From Candidatus Staskawiczbacteria bacterium RIFOXYD1_FULL_32_13 (GTDB lineage: Bacteria; Patescibacteriota; Minisyncoccia; Minisyncoccales; Staskawiczbacteraceae): a DNA stretch of 38,732 nt. This document shows positions 30,788-38,732 of this stretch, piece after piece (positions within the stretch are counted from its first letter, which is position 1; every line of letters begins with the position of its first letter). A program made the position numbers and the translations under genes. Location: assembly GCA_001820485.1 (NCBI GenBank), contig MHPU01000020.1:11589-50320 (forward strand), in the 5' to 3' direction. The notes under the pieces are model-generated. The model was not told the origin of the DNA. It made no database searches and saw nothing but the letters and a program-made list of their open reading frames with translations.

Positions 30788-31273
30788 TTGGCAGATGATA
30801 GTGGAGAAATAACAAGCCCAGAAGGCGTTTTAATGCTAATGGTAGCTGTGATTTTAGATGGGATTGGATTAATAATTCTTTGCTTTGCTTTAGATGATTT
30901 TTGGATTTTAGACATGACAGGTCTTTTAACAATTGGTGCTTGGATTTTTTTTCGCACAGGACACGTATCTGCTACTGCCACAGCTAAAAAAACTGGCAAG
31001 AAATTATTATCTCGACTTGGCCTCGGCCTTATAGTAGAACTTATCCCATGGTTTGGCGGACTTTGCCCTTCTTGGGTTATTATAGTTTGGAGAGAGATGA
31101 ACGGTAAAAATGTTAAAGATACTAAAATACAATCTCAGGAAATACAAATGTCATCTAATAGAGAACTAAGAAAAGCTGGAATAAATGAATTAAGGCCAAA
31201 TTGGAAAAATAAACAAAAAAATGAAAACAATTCCCCAGAATTAGAATCAGAAGAACCAGATGAAGAATATTAA
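30788..31273 (+). CDS. Small polytopic membrane protein of the T4SS-like locus
   Basis: 161 residues if a TTG at 30788 is the start; the first ATG is 15 codons later, inside the first helix, which favours the TTG. Three hydrophobic segments are likely (LMLMVAVILDGIGLIILCFA, FWILDMTGLLTIGAWIFF, LGLGLIVELIPWFGGLCP), then a charged tail (RKAGINELRPNWKNKQK, SEEPDEEY). Its stop overlaps the start of the 1094-residue gene by 14 bp, so the two are translationally coupled. Not recognised beyond its place among T4SS-like genes. Confidence 0.75.
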   Translation: MADDSGEITSPEGVLMLMVAVILDGIGLIILCFALDDFWILDMTGLLTIGAWIFFRTGHVSATATAKKTGKKLLSRLGLGLIVELIPWFGGLCPSWVIIVWREMNGKNVKDTKIQSQEIQMSSNRELRKAGINELRPNWKNKQKNENNSPELESEEPDEEY

Positions 31274-34200
31274 AGCAATTTTATTATTACTAATTTTATC
31301 CATACTGGTTTTGCCTGTGGGGGTTTTGGCTTTGGAGAATGATTACCCTGATATTTTAGGTAATGTACTTCCAGCGAATCCTGATATTGCAGATTTGGTA
31401 AGCTATTTTGCAAATATTGGCATATCAATATCTTTAATTTTAGCAACACTTGTAATTATTTTTGGAGGCCTGCAATATATGGTTTATAATGCTTTAGGTA
31501 AATCAACCTCCGAAGGCAAAGATTGGGTTAAATCTGGGCTTTTGGGAATGTTTTTATTGGTTACTGCTTACATAATTTTGTCTACCATAAATCCTGCATT
31601 AGCAAACCCAACAATAGGAAAACTTTTAGATGTAATTCCTTTTATTAATAGATCTATACCTAGTTTGAACCAAGGTCCGCCAAAAATGATTTATAAAGAA
31701 ATTCCTTTGGGAACATTAGCTGAAACAGTTTTGTCTCGCAAAATAAGTTGTTATACATATAATGAAATGGGAGATCCAATTCAAAGCCCAATGAAAACTG
31801 ACCGTGGAGATATTATTGATGGCCCAGCACATTTAGATCACGATAGAGTTGATTGTATGAAAGAACTAAACCAAGCAATTGAAAAAAAATCAAAATTAAT
31901 TAAAGAATTATCTACAAAAATTGCTAGTTTAATGACAAGCTGTAAATGTAAAGATACTAATAGCTCAACCTCAAATACAACTTCAAACACAACCTCAAAT
32001 ACAACTTCAAACACAGAATGTAAAACAGATCTCTTATGTCCTGATTTTGCCCCATATGTAGATTCATCAACATGTAAAGCACATTGTGGTCCAGCTAGAC
32101 CATGTAATTGTGGTGGTTCTTGCGAAACAGTAGAATCACCGGAATTCGAATTGTGCCCTGAAGGAACAAAAAAAATGGTAAAAGAAGGCCCAATAGAAAT
32201 GGGCGGGCTTGATTGGTTTGAATTTACTGGAATTGTTTTTGATAATTTGCCTAATCCACCAGTAGGTTATACTTATTATACAAACGAACTTCATAAATGT
32301 ATGGCTACAGGATCTTTAAAACCGAAAGAATATAAAGGCTTAAAAGAATTTGATGATGATGGTCTTTCATTTCAAGATATAGCTAATCTTATTGAAACAA
32401 ATACAAAAGTAAATGGAAAAGATGTTATTTTATTAAATGAAAAAAATTGGAATAACTTAAGATTAATTCAGCAATTAATGTATTTGAGAGAAAAATTAAA
32501 TCAAATGAATATAACCTTGAATCAAGATAATAGAAACTTAAATTCAGCTAAGGCAGAATTAGGTAGATGTTATATGGCTACGCCTTATGTTGATTATCTA
32601 AAAAAAGTGGAACAAACTAAGAAAGAAGATTTGGTTTTACTAATACAAAAAAACTTTAATCAGTATGAACAAAAATATACTGATATTTCCAAATATTGTA
32701 ATGGTTTTGGTTATGTAAACTCAAGTTGCTTTTATAATTGTGAAAATGCTTGCCCTTCAACAATGTCCAATGTTCTGTTGTCTTTTGCATCTTGTAAAAC
32801 AGAAAACTGCGATAATATTTGCTCAGAAAATACCATGGCTTGTATTACTCAAAAAAATAATTGTGTAATTAATCAAAATAATTGTTTAGCAGAAAAAATA
32901 TTTAAACAAGAACCTTGCCCTAATGATAGCTCGGGTAATTTTGGCAATTTTGAAGAATGTTTAGACAATTGTAAAACAAAATGTAATGATAATTGTAAAT
33001 CAAAATTTGAAGTATGCTCAAATGTTGGTGCTTCTTGCCAAACCTGTAGCACAAATTTAGATCCAACTGCAAATTTCCCTGGGGTATGTGAAATACTTTT
33101 AAAAAATTATTGCACTGATGAATTTACAAAATGCCAAAATATTTGCAATAATAATTCAAATTGTATTATAAGCAATAAAGAAAAATGTTTATACAGTCCA
33201 CAATCATTACTCAACTGCACCATTACAAATACTGATGATGAAAATAAGAAAAATTGTGTAGAAAGTTCTGGCTTTACTTGTAAATATGGATCTTCCCAAC
33301 AAGCAGGTTATGCTGATTGTTTAGAAGATCCACAATCTTTACAAAACAAATTTTCTGCATCTGATATTTTTAAAGGTGTTGTTGATGGTCCAGACTACCA
33401 AAAATGCCCAAACCCATATTTGCCAAACCCTCAAGGTTCTTGTTATTCAGTAAATAGCCCTTACACACTATGTGGTGATTCTTGCCCTGAAGTTTCAAAA
33501 TGTCCTTCTGCCTCAAATTGCCCTGATTGCCCATGTACAACACTACCTTTAAATTTAGCTTCTTCTAGCTCAACAAGTAGCAATAGTAGTGGTAGTGGTA
33601 GTGGTAGTGGTAGTACTAGCAATAGTGGCAGTACCCCCTCTCAAATAACTGATTATCAGATGGTTGGGGGAGAATGCCAAGAATATAAATATAATGATGA
33701 TCCTTTGACTTTTTATTGTCGGCAAGATTGGTGGAATGAGCCAGCACTGCAAGCAAAAGAACCACTTGCCAATAGCTATATTTGTCCTAAAGAAAAAGAA
33801 ATTCCAGTAGGTCAAGCAATAGATGATACTGGAATATGGGCACAAAAACTTATAAATTACAATATTAATTTTATTAGAACAACGGACCAATTAATAAATA
33901 GCCTTAAAGTAATTGATACCTTAAATAAATCTGATAATTATTGCAAATGCGGGTCTACTTGTGATGATGCGGGTACAGAAACAGTTTGCAATGCTCCTTG
34001 TATTCCAAAATTACTAATATTAATAAATCCAGATGGAACAGAAAATAAAATCTGCACTTGTGTAAGTCAAGGGTGTACAGGAAATCCCTGCCAAAGAATG
34101 TTAAATTTGTTAAAAGGAAAAGGCAAAACAGCCCCTTGTCCTAAAGATAAAATAATTTATGGACCAATACAATTTTATACACAAATTAAAAAACTTTTTG

Positions 34201-34544
34201 ACACAATAGATGATTTTTCTTTAAAGAGTAGAACGGATATTGTCAAAAAGTTAATTTATTCTAGAAAAACTATGAATAGCTGTAGTTCTGAGAGTAAAGC
34301 TAATACAGTGGCAGAACAAACAAGATTAGAAAGTTGTAGAAGGGTAAGAAATAATTTTATTTCTCCAATTGCCAACGAAGAATATATTATTAATGGTCAA
34401 AAAGTAGATTATCCTTGTTATGGAATTGACCTTGGTGGTATATTTGGTTCTTCTTTCGGATCATCTGGAGCTTCTGTTTCAATTTCTCAAACCCCAATTA
34501 TACCAGCTACTGATAATTGGTTTTGTTGTCTACCAAGAGATTAA
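31260..34544 (+). CDS. Giant Cys-rich surface protein with VirB2-like membrane helices
   Basis: 1094 residues. A signal peptide (KAILLLLILSILVLPVGVLA) is followed by a VirB2/TrbC-like pair of helices (about 40-115: YFANIGISISLILATLVIIF, GLLGMFLLVTAYIILSTINP). The rest, about 970 residues, should lie outside and holds about 68 cysteines by my count, many in short CxxC or CxxxC groups (CKAHCGPARPCNCGGSC, CPSASNCPDCPC), which suggests a disulfide-cross-linked stalk or adhesin. Two low-complexity linkers occur: TSNT repeats near residue 240 (from a 12-bp DNA repeat at 31970-32020) and a Ser/Gly/Asn run near residue 770. It would be a pilin-like subunit fused to a large surface domain. Function inferred. 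Confidence 0.8.
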   Translation: MKNIKAILLLLILSILVLPVGVLALENDYPDILGNVLPANPDIADLVSYFANIGISISLILATLVIIFGGLQYMVYNALGKSTSEGKDWVKSGLLGMFLLVTAYIILSTINPALANPTIGKLLDVIPFINRSIPSLNQGPPKMIYKEIPLGTLAETVLSRKISCYTYNEMGDPIQSPMKTDRGDIIDGPAHLDHDRVDCMKELNQAIEKKSKLIKELSTKIASLMTSCKCKDTNSSTSNTTSNTTSNTTSNTECKTDLLCPDFAPYVDSSTCKAHCGPARPCNCGGSCETVESPEFELCPEGTKKMVKEGPIEMGGLDWFEFTGIVFDNLPNPPVGYTYYTNELHKCMATGSLKPKEYKGLKEFDDDGLSFQDIANLIETNTKVNGKDVILLNEKNWNNLRLIQQLMYLREKLNQMNITLNQDNRNLNSAKAELGRCYMATPYVDYLKKVEQTKKEDLVLLIQKNFNQYEQKYTDISKYCNGFGYVNSSCFYNCENACPSTMSNVLLSFASCKTENCDNICSENTMACITQKNNCVINQNNCLAEKIFKQEPCPNDSSGNFGNFEECLDNCKTKCNDNCKSKFEVCSNVGASCQTCSTNLDPTANFPGVCEILLKNYCTDEFTKCQNICNNNSNCIISNKEKCLYSPQSLLNCTITNTDDENKKNCVESSGFTCKYGSSQQAGYADCLEDPQSLQNKFSASDIFKGVVDGPDYQKCPNPYLPNPQGSCYSVNSPYTLCGDSCPEVSKCPSASNCPDCPCTTLPLNLASSSSTSSNSSGSGSGSGSTSNSGSTPSQITDYQMVGGECQEYKYNDDPLTFYCRQDWWNEPALQAKEPLANSYICPKEKEIPVGQAIDDTGIWAQKLINYNINFIRTTDQLINSLKVIDTLNKSDNYCKCGSTCDDAGTETVCNAPCIPKLLILINPDGTENKICTCVSQGCTGNPCQRMLNLLKGKGKTAPCPKDKIIYGPIQFYTQIKKLFDTIDDFSLKSRTDIVKKLIYSRKTMNSCSSESKANTVAEQTRLESCRRVRNNFISPIANEEYIINGQKVDYPCYGIDLGGIFGSSFGSSGASVSISQTPIIPATDNWFCCLPRD

Positions 34545-34567
34545 ATTTTATAATTAAATAAAAACTT

Positions 34568-35893
34568 ATGGAACAAAAACAAAAAAAGTTTATATTTTAT
34601 TCACTAATATTTATAGCATTAACTTTGTCTAATATTACTTTTGCGTTAGAGGCAAAATATCCTGTTTTTCCGGGATTACCGCAAATAACAGATAACACTA
34701 TGAAAAACCCTGATGCTATAGGTCAGTTGGTGCAATATTTTTTTGGAATTGGAATTATTTTTTCTGGGGCTATTGCCTTAATTTCTTTAGCTGTTGCCGG
34801 AGTTCAGCTTATAATTGGGCAAGCTAATCCCGAAGGAGTATCTCAAGCTAAAGATAGAATTAGAGGATCTTTACTTGGAGTGGTTTTGTTAATGGTTTCT
34901 TTTATAATTTTAAAATCAATTAACCCTGTTTTACTTAAAACAGAAGTTACCCCCTTAACAACGGGGCCTGGAGTTTTTTATGTAAGTGCTGATAACAAAG
35001 TGGAAACAACTTGTCCTCCATCAGAAAGTGACACCAGTTCTCTTACTACCTTTGCTGGTGGCAATATAGTCTATAGGTGTGCAACTCCCACAGAGCCAAA
35101 CCTTTTAATTTGGGTATATGATAAACCAAATTTTGACCCTTCCTCTACTAATAAATTTACATATGAAAAAAAATGTGGAGAAAATTTCCCAATTCCTGCT
35201 TCCGGCTCTTTTAAAATAGGATTTAAAACTCCTGGGGTGTATTTTTATATAGATGGTAATTGTATTAATGATGGTTATAGGTCTAGTGTTGTCTTAACAA
35301 GTGGGCAACTGCCAGAAGAATTTAAAAATATAAAAGGTTCAGTTGAATTTGTTAATGATGTTACATATAAAAATTATTATGGAGTCATTTTACATGAGAG
35401 AATTAATGAATCTGGTGGAGGAAATTGTCAATATCCAATGTTCTCCTCCATACTTGCTACAGATTGTAAAGAAATTACACTTAATAGTGCTTCTGCCACC
35501 GTGTTTACTCAAAACGACCAGCCAATTAAATCTGGAGATGGAATAGATTTTTATAGTGGAGCTTATGGTTGGGACACCAAAGGATCAAGAGCTGGCATAT
35601 ATGAGTTAAAAAACATTTTTATTACCGGTCCCAAAAAATATGATCCAGCAACAATGATATTTAATTATATTGGGTCAGGTGTAGATCTAAATGAACAAAT
35701 AGCAAAACCAAATTTCAAAAAAAGCCCTGGCTCTATAAGAATAAAAGGAAATTACTTAGTTGCTTTGTACTCAAGTCTTAGTAGTGGTTATTGCCAAGTT
35801 TTTAAAACAAATGCAGTTGATTTAAAAGGAACAGAATATGTTGGCCCAGGAAATATTTCCATAGAAGCCGTTCACGTAATACCAACAAAATAA
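34568..35893 (+). CDS. Pilin-like membrane protein with beta-rich surface domain (I)
   Basis: 441 residues. Signal peptide (KFIFYSLIFIALTLSNITFA), then a VirB2-like helix pair (about 48-125: LVQYFFGIGIIFSGAIALIS, IRGSLLGVVLLMVSFIILKS) with the loop ANPEGVSQAKDR between. The ~310-residue exterior part contains repeated short units GPGVFYVSADN, LIWVYDKPNF, TPGVYFYIDGNC, GVILHERINESGGGNCQ and SIRIKGNYLVALYSSL, which look like beta-gamma-crystallin-type Greek-key strands (aromatic-x-aromatic, Gly, later Ser-x-x-V). Paralogous to the next gene. Twenty-three bp from the upstream gene and abutting the downstream one. Confidence 0.8.
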   Translation: MEQKQKKFIFYSLIFIALTLSNITFALEAKYPVFPGLPQITDNTMKNPDAIGQLVQYFFGIGIIFSGAIALISLAVAGVQLIIGQANPEGVSQAKDRIRGSLLGVVLLMVSFIILKSINPVLLKTEVTPLTTGPGVFYVSADNKVETTCPPSESDTSSLTTFAGGNIVYRCATPTEPNLLIWVYDKPNFDPSSTNKFTYEKKCGENFPIPASGSFKIGFKTPGVYFYIDGNCINDGYRSSVVLTSGQLPEEFKNIKGSVEFVNDVTYKNYYGVILHERINESGGGNCQYPMFSSILATDCKEITLNSASATVFTQNDQPIKSGDGIDFYSGAYGWDTKGSRAGIYELKNIFITGPKKYDPATMIFNYIGSGVDLNEQIAKPNFKKSPGSIRIKGNYLVALYSSLSSGYCQVFKTNAVDLKGTEYVGPGNISIEAVHVIPTK

Positions 35894-37069
35894 ATGCTAA
35901 AAATAAATAAAAAAATATTATTATGTTTCTTGTGTGGGATTTTTATATTTTCTGTTATTTTTGTTTGCCTGCCAGCAGGCAGTGTTTTAGCAGGAAAGCT
36001 TGAAGTTAGTTATCCAACTTCTCAAACAGGCATTACTCTTACAGACACCAATACACCTATACCTATATTTTTAAAATATATTTTTGATATGGGTATGTTT
36101 TTGGGCCTTGCAGCAGCTGTATATAGCTTAGGAGCTAGTGGAATTTATTATTTAATGTCTCCTGCTAAACCAGAATATAGATCTATTGCTAAAGACCGGG
36201 TTACTGGAGCTATCTCTGGAATTTTGATTTTAGCAATGACATATTTAATTCTAACTACCTTAAACCCACAATTAAAATTTTTCCAACTTGGAGATTTACA
36301 AGATATTCCACCAATTGCAGTTAATAAATCACCTGGAGTTTATTTTTATAAATCAAGCGATTGCTCAGGCGATGAAAAATATTTTACCTCAAATATAAAT
36401 GACTTTGGAACAGCATTGAGTAATCAAATAAATTCTGTTTTGGTTGTACAAGGTAAAGATGCTTCTTATATTTCAACATTATATTCAAGCCCTGGTCTTT
36501 TTGGCAGATGCCAAGATGCAAGCCCAAACAAAACAACTTGTCAAAATAGTACTCCGCCGGGCACACTTACCCCAAATTTTGCTAGCTCTGTGTCAATTCA
36601 CAGATATGATTTTAATCCTAACTCTAATCCAGACAATGATGGCGTTTATTTTTATAGAAAATCATTTTATAATCCGGAGGGCGGATGGCTTAAAATAGAT
36701 AAAACACAAATTAAAAGTAATACTCAAGGATTTTTTGGATCAAAATTGGAAGATTTAATATTTCAAGATGTTCCGATAGAAGATCAAATCTGTGATAAAT
36801 GGGATGACAAAGGTATTTGCACCAACAAAAAAAATCCGACATTAGCCGGTAAAGAAATATCCTCCATTAAAATTGCAGGTAATTATATTGTATATTTTCT
36901 TTATTTTGCTCCAACAGATAACGCTAATGGGCCATGGTCATACTGCCAAGAATTTCCAACTCCTGATGATGTAAATAGAGAGGGTCCTTTACAATTTAAA
37001 TGGGAAAAAACTCCAAATCAAAAATATTTGCCGAATTGGCTATATATATATCCTGTTAAAGAAAAATAA
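35894..37069 (+). CDS. Pilin-like membrane protein with beta-rich surface domain (II)
   Basis: 391 residues, ATG directly after the preceding stop. Signal peptide (ILLCFLCGIFIFSVIFVCLP), VirB2-like helix pair (about 57-130: LKYIFDMGMFLGLAAAVYSL, VTGAISGILILAMTYLILTT) with loop SPAKPEYRSIAKDR, parallel to the loop in the previous protein. The exterior part has units SPGVYFYKSSDCSGDEKYF, NDGVYFYRKSFYNPEGGW and SSIKIAGNYIVYFLYF, again crystallin-like. Shared architecture with the previous gene indicates duplication followed by divergence. A perfect 14-bp palindrome GCCTGC-CA-GCAGGC (35967-35980) sits in the signal-peptide codons. Convergent with khpB, 3 bp away, with no terminator seen. Confidence 0.8.
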   Translation: MLKINKKILLCFLCGIFIFSVIFVCLPAGSVLAGKLEVSYPTSQTGITLTDTNTPIPIFLKYIFDMGMFLGLAAAVYSLGASGIYYLMSPAKPEYRSIAKDRVTGAISGILILAMTYLILTTLNPQLKFFQLGDLQDIPPIAVNKSPGVYFYKSSDCSGDEKYFTSNINDFGTALSNQINSVLVVQGKDASYISTLYSSPGLFGRCQDASPNKTTCQNSTPPGTLTPNFASSVSIHRYDFNPNSNPDNDGVYFYRKSFYNPEGGWLKIDKTQIKSNTQGFFGSKLEDLIFQDVPIEDQICDKWDDKGICTNKKNPTLAGKEISSIKIAGNYIVYFLYFAPTDNANGPWSYCQEFPTPDDVNREGPLQFKWEKTPNQKYLPNWLYIYPVKEK

Positions 37070-37072
37070 TTT

Positions 37073-37576
37073 TTATTTAGGCAAAATAACTACATATCTG
37101 TTTACACCTTCTCCACGACTTTCAGTTTTTACATCTTGTCTTTTGGATAATTCAGAATGAACAATTCTTCTTTCATAAGAAGACATTGGAAGCATTGATT
37201 TTTCTACCTTTGAAACCATAACTTCATCTGCTAACTCTTTTGCTGTTTTTTTTAAAAAATCTATTTTTTTCTTTTTATAATCATTAATATCCAAATTTAA
37301 ATGAAATATATTTGGAAACTTTTTATTTATCATCATCCTTAAAAGTTTCTGTATTTCGAAAAGTGTTTGTCCATTTTCTCCGATTAAAATTTGTGGATCT
37401 TTTGATTTTACAACAAGGTTAAGCGAATCTTTTTCATCTTTTTTACTATCTTCTGCTAAAATATCTTCTATTTCTAGACTAGTAGGATTTATATCTAAAT
37501 TATAAATATCAAAAGTCATTTTAGAAAAAAAATCTTCAATTATTTTTTTAATCTTTCCTAAATCTTCTTTATTCAT
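37073..37576 (-). CDS. khpB: KhpB/Jag RNA-binding protein (KH plus R3H)
   Basis: 167 residues. An N-terminal Jag-like helix, a KH domain with the GxxG loop in ILIGENGQTLFEIQ, and an R3H domain (MSSYERRIVHSELSKR, SRGEGVNRYVVI). Partners KhpA in some bacteria and binds RNA; the gene classically lies next to yidC (spoIIIJ-associated, hence jag). Overlaps the yidC stop by 4 bp, so coupled translation is likely. Confidence 0.92.
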   Translation of the reverse strand: MNKEDLGKIKKIIEDFFSKMTFDIYNLDINPTSLEIEDILAEDSKKDEKDSLNLVVKSKDPQILIGENGQTLFEIQKLLRMMINKKFPNIFHLNLDINDYKKKKIDFLKKTAKELADEVMVSKVEKSMLPMSSYERRIVHSELSKRQDVKTESRGEGVNRYVVILPK

Positions 37577-38292
37577 ATATTTTTTTGCTTTTTTAGTATG
37601 TAATATTGTTGAACAATTGAAAAAATACTACTAATTATCCAATACAAACCAAGAGCTGAAGGTAAACTTAAAAGTATTATTATTGTTATAATTGGAAAAA
37701 CATATAACATTTGAGTTTGCATAGCCTGAGCCATATCTGGCGCACCACCTTTATCTTTCTTTTGACTAGAAGCTACCATTTTGGTTTGGAAAAATTGAAG
37801 TATCCCAGCTATTATAGCAAAATATATATTTGGTTTTGATAAATCTATTATTCCTAAAAAAACAGGATTTATTACAATAGGACGGGTGACAAAATTATAT
37901 AAATTGTTTAGCTGTTCAGGTTTTAATCCTTGCCAAAATACTTGATATAAAGCTATTAAAATTGGTAATTGTATAAAAGCTAAAAAAAGTCCAGAAAATG
38001 GATTAATTTTTTCATTTTTATAAAGCTCTAATGTTGCTTTGGCTAATTTTTCTTTATCATCTTTATATTTATTTTGTATTTCCTTAACTTTTGGTTGCAA
38101 ATCCTGCAGAACCTTTTGTGAAGCAAATGCTTTTACAGATAAAGGATATAAAATAAATTTTATAACTAAAGTTAAAAATATAATCGCTATTCCAAAATCA
38201 TGTCCCGGTATAATATTATAAAATAAAACCAAAGAATTAAACAATGGCTTATATAAAAAAATATTAAAAATATTTGCTATAAATTCAAACAT
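37573..38292 (-). CDS. yidC: Membrane protein insertase YidC/Oxa1
   Basis: 239 residues, the short YidC type without the large periplasmic domain. Five helices: LYKPLFNSLVLFYNIIP, FGIAIIFLTLVIKFILYPLS, then the cytoplasmic hairpin (KVLQDLQPKVKEIQNKYKDD), ...FSGLFLAFIQLPILIALYQV, IYFAIIAGILQFFQT and MLYVFPIITIIILLSLPSAL. The conserved groove Arg in the second helix (LIRL in Bacillus) is Lys here (VIKF), preserving charge. Inserts membrane proteins, presumably including the T4SS-like ones. Cluster rnpA-yidC-khpB is the usual origin-proximal order. Confidence 0.95.
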   Translation of the reverse strand: MFEFIANIFNIFLYKPLFNSLVLFYNIIPGHDFGIAIIFLTLVIKFILYPLSVKAFASQKVLQDLQPKVKEIQNKYKDDKEKLAKATLELYKNEKINPFSGLFLAFIQLPILIALYQVFWQGLKPEQLNNLYNFVTRPIVINPVFLGIIDLSKPNIYFAIIAGILQFFQTKMVASSQKKDKGGAPDMAQAMQTQMLYVFPIITIIILLSLPSALGLYWIISSIFSIVQQYYILKKQKNI

Positions 38293-38304
38293 TATAGTAG
38301 TAGT

Positions 38305-38376
38305 GTTATTCCCAACTTGATTGGGAATCCAGGGTTAAATGTGTGAACTCTGGATCCCCGTTTTCACGGGGATGAC
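38305..38376. repeat. Palindromic element, family B, between yidC and rnpA
   Basis: 72 bp: GTTATTCCCAACTTGATTGG, then GAATCCAGGG, ending CTCTGGATCCCCG and CGGGGATGAC. It fills almost the whole gap between the two genes. Confidence 0.85.
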
Positions 38377-38385
38377 AACTTAATA

Positions 38386-38727
38386 TTATATTTTTACCTT
38401 CGCTTTTTGTAAAATATCCTCTACGCTTTCTTTTATTTGATCAAAACTTTTATCTTTTGCAGACAGCAAAACTATAAAAACAAAATCAAACCCAATTTTC
38501 ATCTTTTGAAAGTTTTCCTCTAAAAAACTAGACATTCTTCTTTTAATTTTGTTTCTTTCTGTGGCTTTTTTAGAAACTTTTTGGCTAATTACAAAAGCAA
38601 AACGACTTATTTTAAGATTATTATTTAAAACTTTTAAAATAAAAAAACTATTTTTAAAAGATTTACCTTTTTTAAAAATCACTTCAAAATCTTTTTTCTT
38701 TTTTATTCTATTTTCTTTTGGCAACAT
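38386..38727 (-). CDS. rnpA: Ribonuclease P protein component
   Basis: 113 residues. Supports the RNase P RNA in 5' trimming of tRNA precursors. The RNR signature is seen as SQKVSKKATERNKIKRRM, preceded by the N-terminal helix and strand RIKKKKDFEVIFKKGKSF. Length is normal. The ATG is five bases from the window edge; rpmH would be expected just beyond. Followed after a palindromic element by yidC. Confidence 0.93.
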   Translation of the reverse strand: MLPKENRIKKKKDFEVIFKKGKSFKNSFFILKVLNNNLKISRFAFVISQKVSKKATERNKIKRRMSSFLEENFQKMKIGFDFVFIVLLSAKDKSFDQIKESVEDILQKAKVKI

Positions 38728-38732
38728 AAAGA

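Noticed and set aside
22713-37069. Integrative conjugative element
   Set aside because: No relaxase, coupling protein, integrase or attachment sites are visible, and the locus is flanked by housekeeping genes.
37573-38292. Inactive YidC because the groove Arg is replaced
   Set aside because: Replacement by Lys keeps the positive charge and the rest of the protein is normal.

Overview
The window (38.7 kb, AT-rich, standard code with TGA used as a stop) looks like a chromosome segment of a candidate-phyla-radiation bacterium (Patescibacteria/Parcubacteria-like). Reasons: a minimal type IV secretion (T4SS)-like locus with a PrgI-family protein, a split VirB4 and huge pilin-like membrane proteins; a ComEA/lamin-tail protein; an orphan four-helix-bundle (S23-like) gene; a membrane pyrophosphatase; many mRNAs whose -10 box lies so close to the ATG that they should be leaderless; and dense palindromic repeats, some inside conserved genes. 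The lineage call is inference; no rRNA is present.

Layout. 1-5.5 kb: Rel (cut by the edge), two NUDIX hydrolases, topA carrying two palindromic insertions, and a small membrane protein. 5.5-10.5 kb: a GC-richer orphan gene between two promoter copies, a membrane pyrophosphatase, a second GC-richer orphan, and nusA with a hairpin-rich leader. 10.6-11.4 kb: tRNA-Leu(CAA) followed after one base by a LAGLIDADG endonuclease gene. 11.4-14.7 kb (minus): metallo-beta-lactamase-fold protein, PAP2 phosphatase, PH-domain membrane protein, glyA. 14.7-21.8 kb: coiled-coil protein, DksA/TraR-like protein, ComEA-LTD protein, yebC-ruvC, a third orphan, a GNAT acetyltransferase, a LysM-M23 peptidase, and rsmA with another palindromic insertion. 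21.8-22.6 kb: an orphan PaaX/Cas2-like gene between two identical 46-bp direct repeats, each able to fold into a hairpin and each preceded by a -10-like box. 22.7-37.1 kb: the T4SS-like locus, split by an accessory island (SPFH protein, HicBA, S23-like element). 37.1-38.7 kb: khpB(jag)-yidC-rnpA, the usual cluster next to rpmH.

How the parts may work together. The T4SS-like locus supplies a TrbL/VirB6-type channel, PrgI, a VirB4 ATPase split into two genes, and three secreted or membrane proteins that each start with a signal peptide and a VirB2-like pair of membrane helices but continue into large surface domains, one with about 68 cysteines and two with possible beta-gamma-crystallin-like repeats. 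No VirD4 coupling protein, relaxase or VirB8/9/10 is visible, so a surface attachment or DNA-uptake machine is as plausible as conjugation.

The best candidates for something undescribed are the repeat-flanked Cas2-like gene, the pilin-fused surface proteins, the S23-like gene with 32-bp terminal inverted repeats, and the set of four GC-richer, Shine-Dalgarno-bearing orphan genes in a neighbourhood whose other genes mostly lack Shine-Dalgarno sequences. All calls come from reading the sequence; no database search was run.
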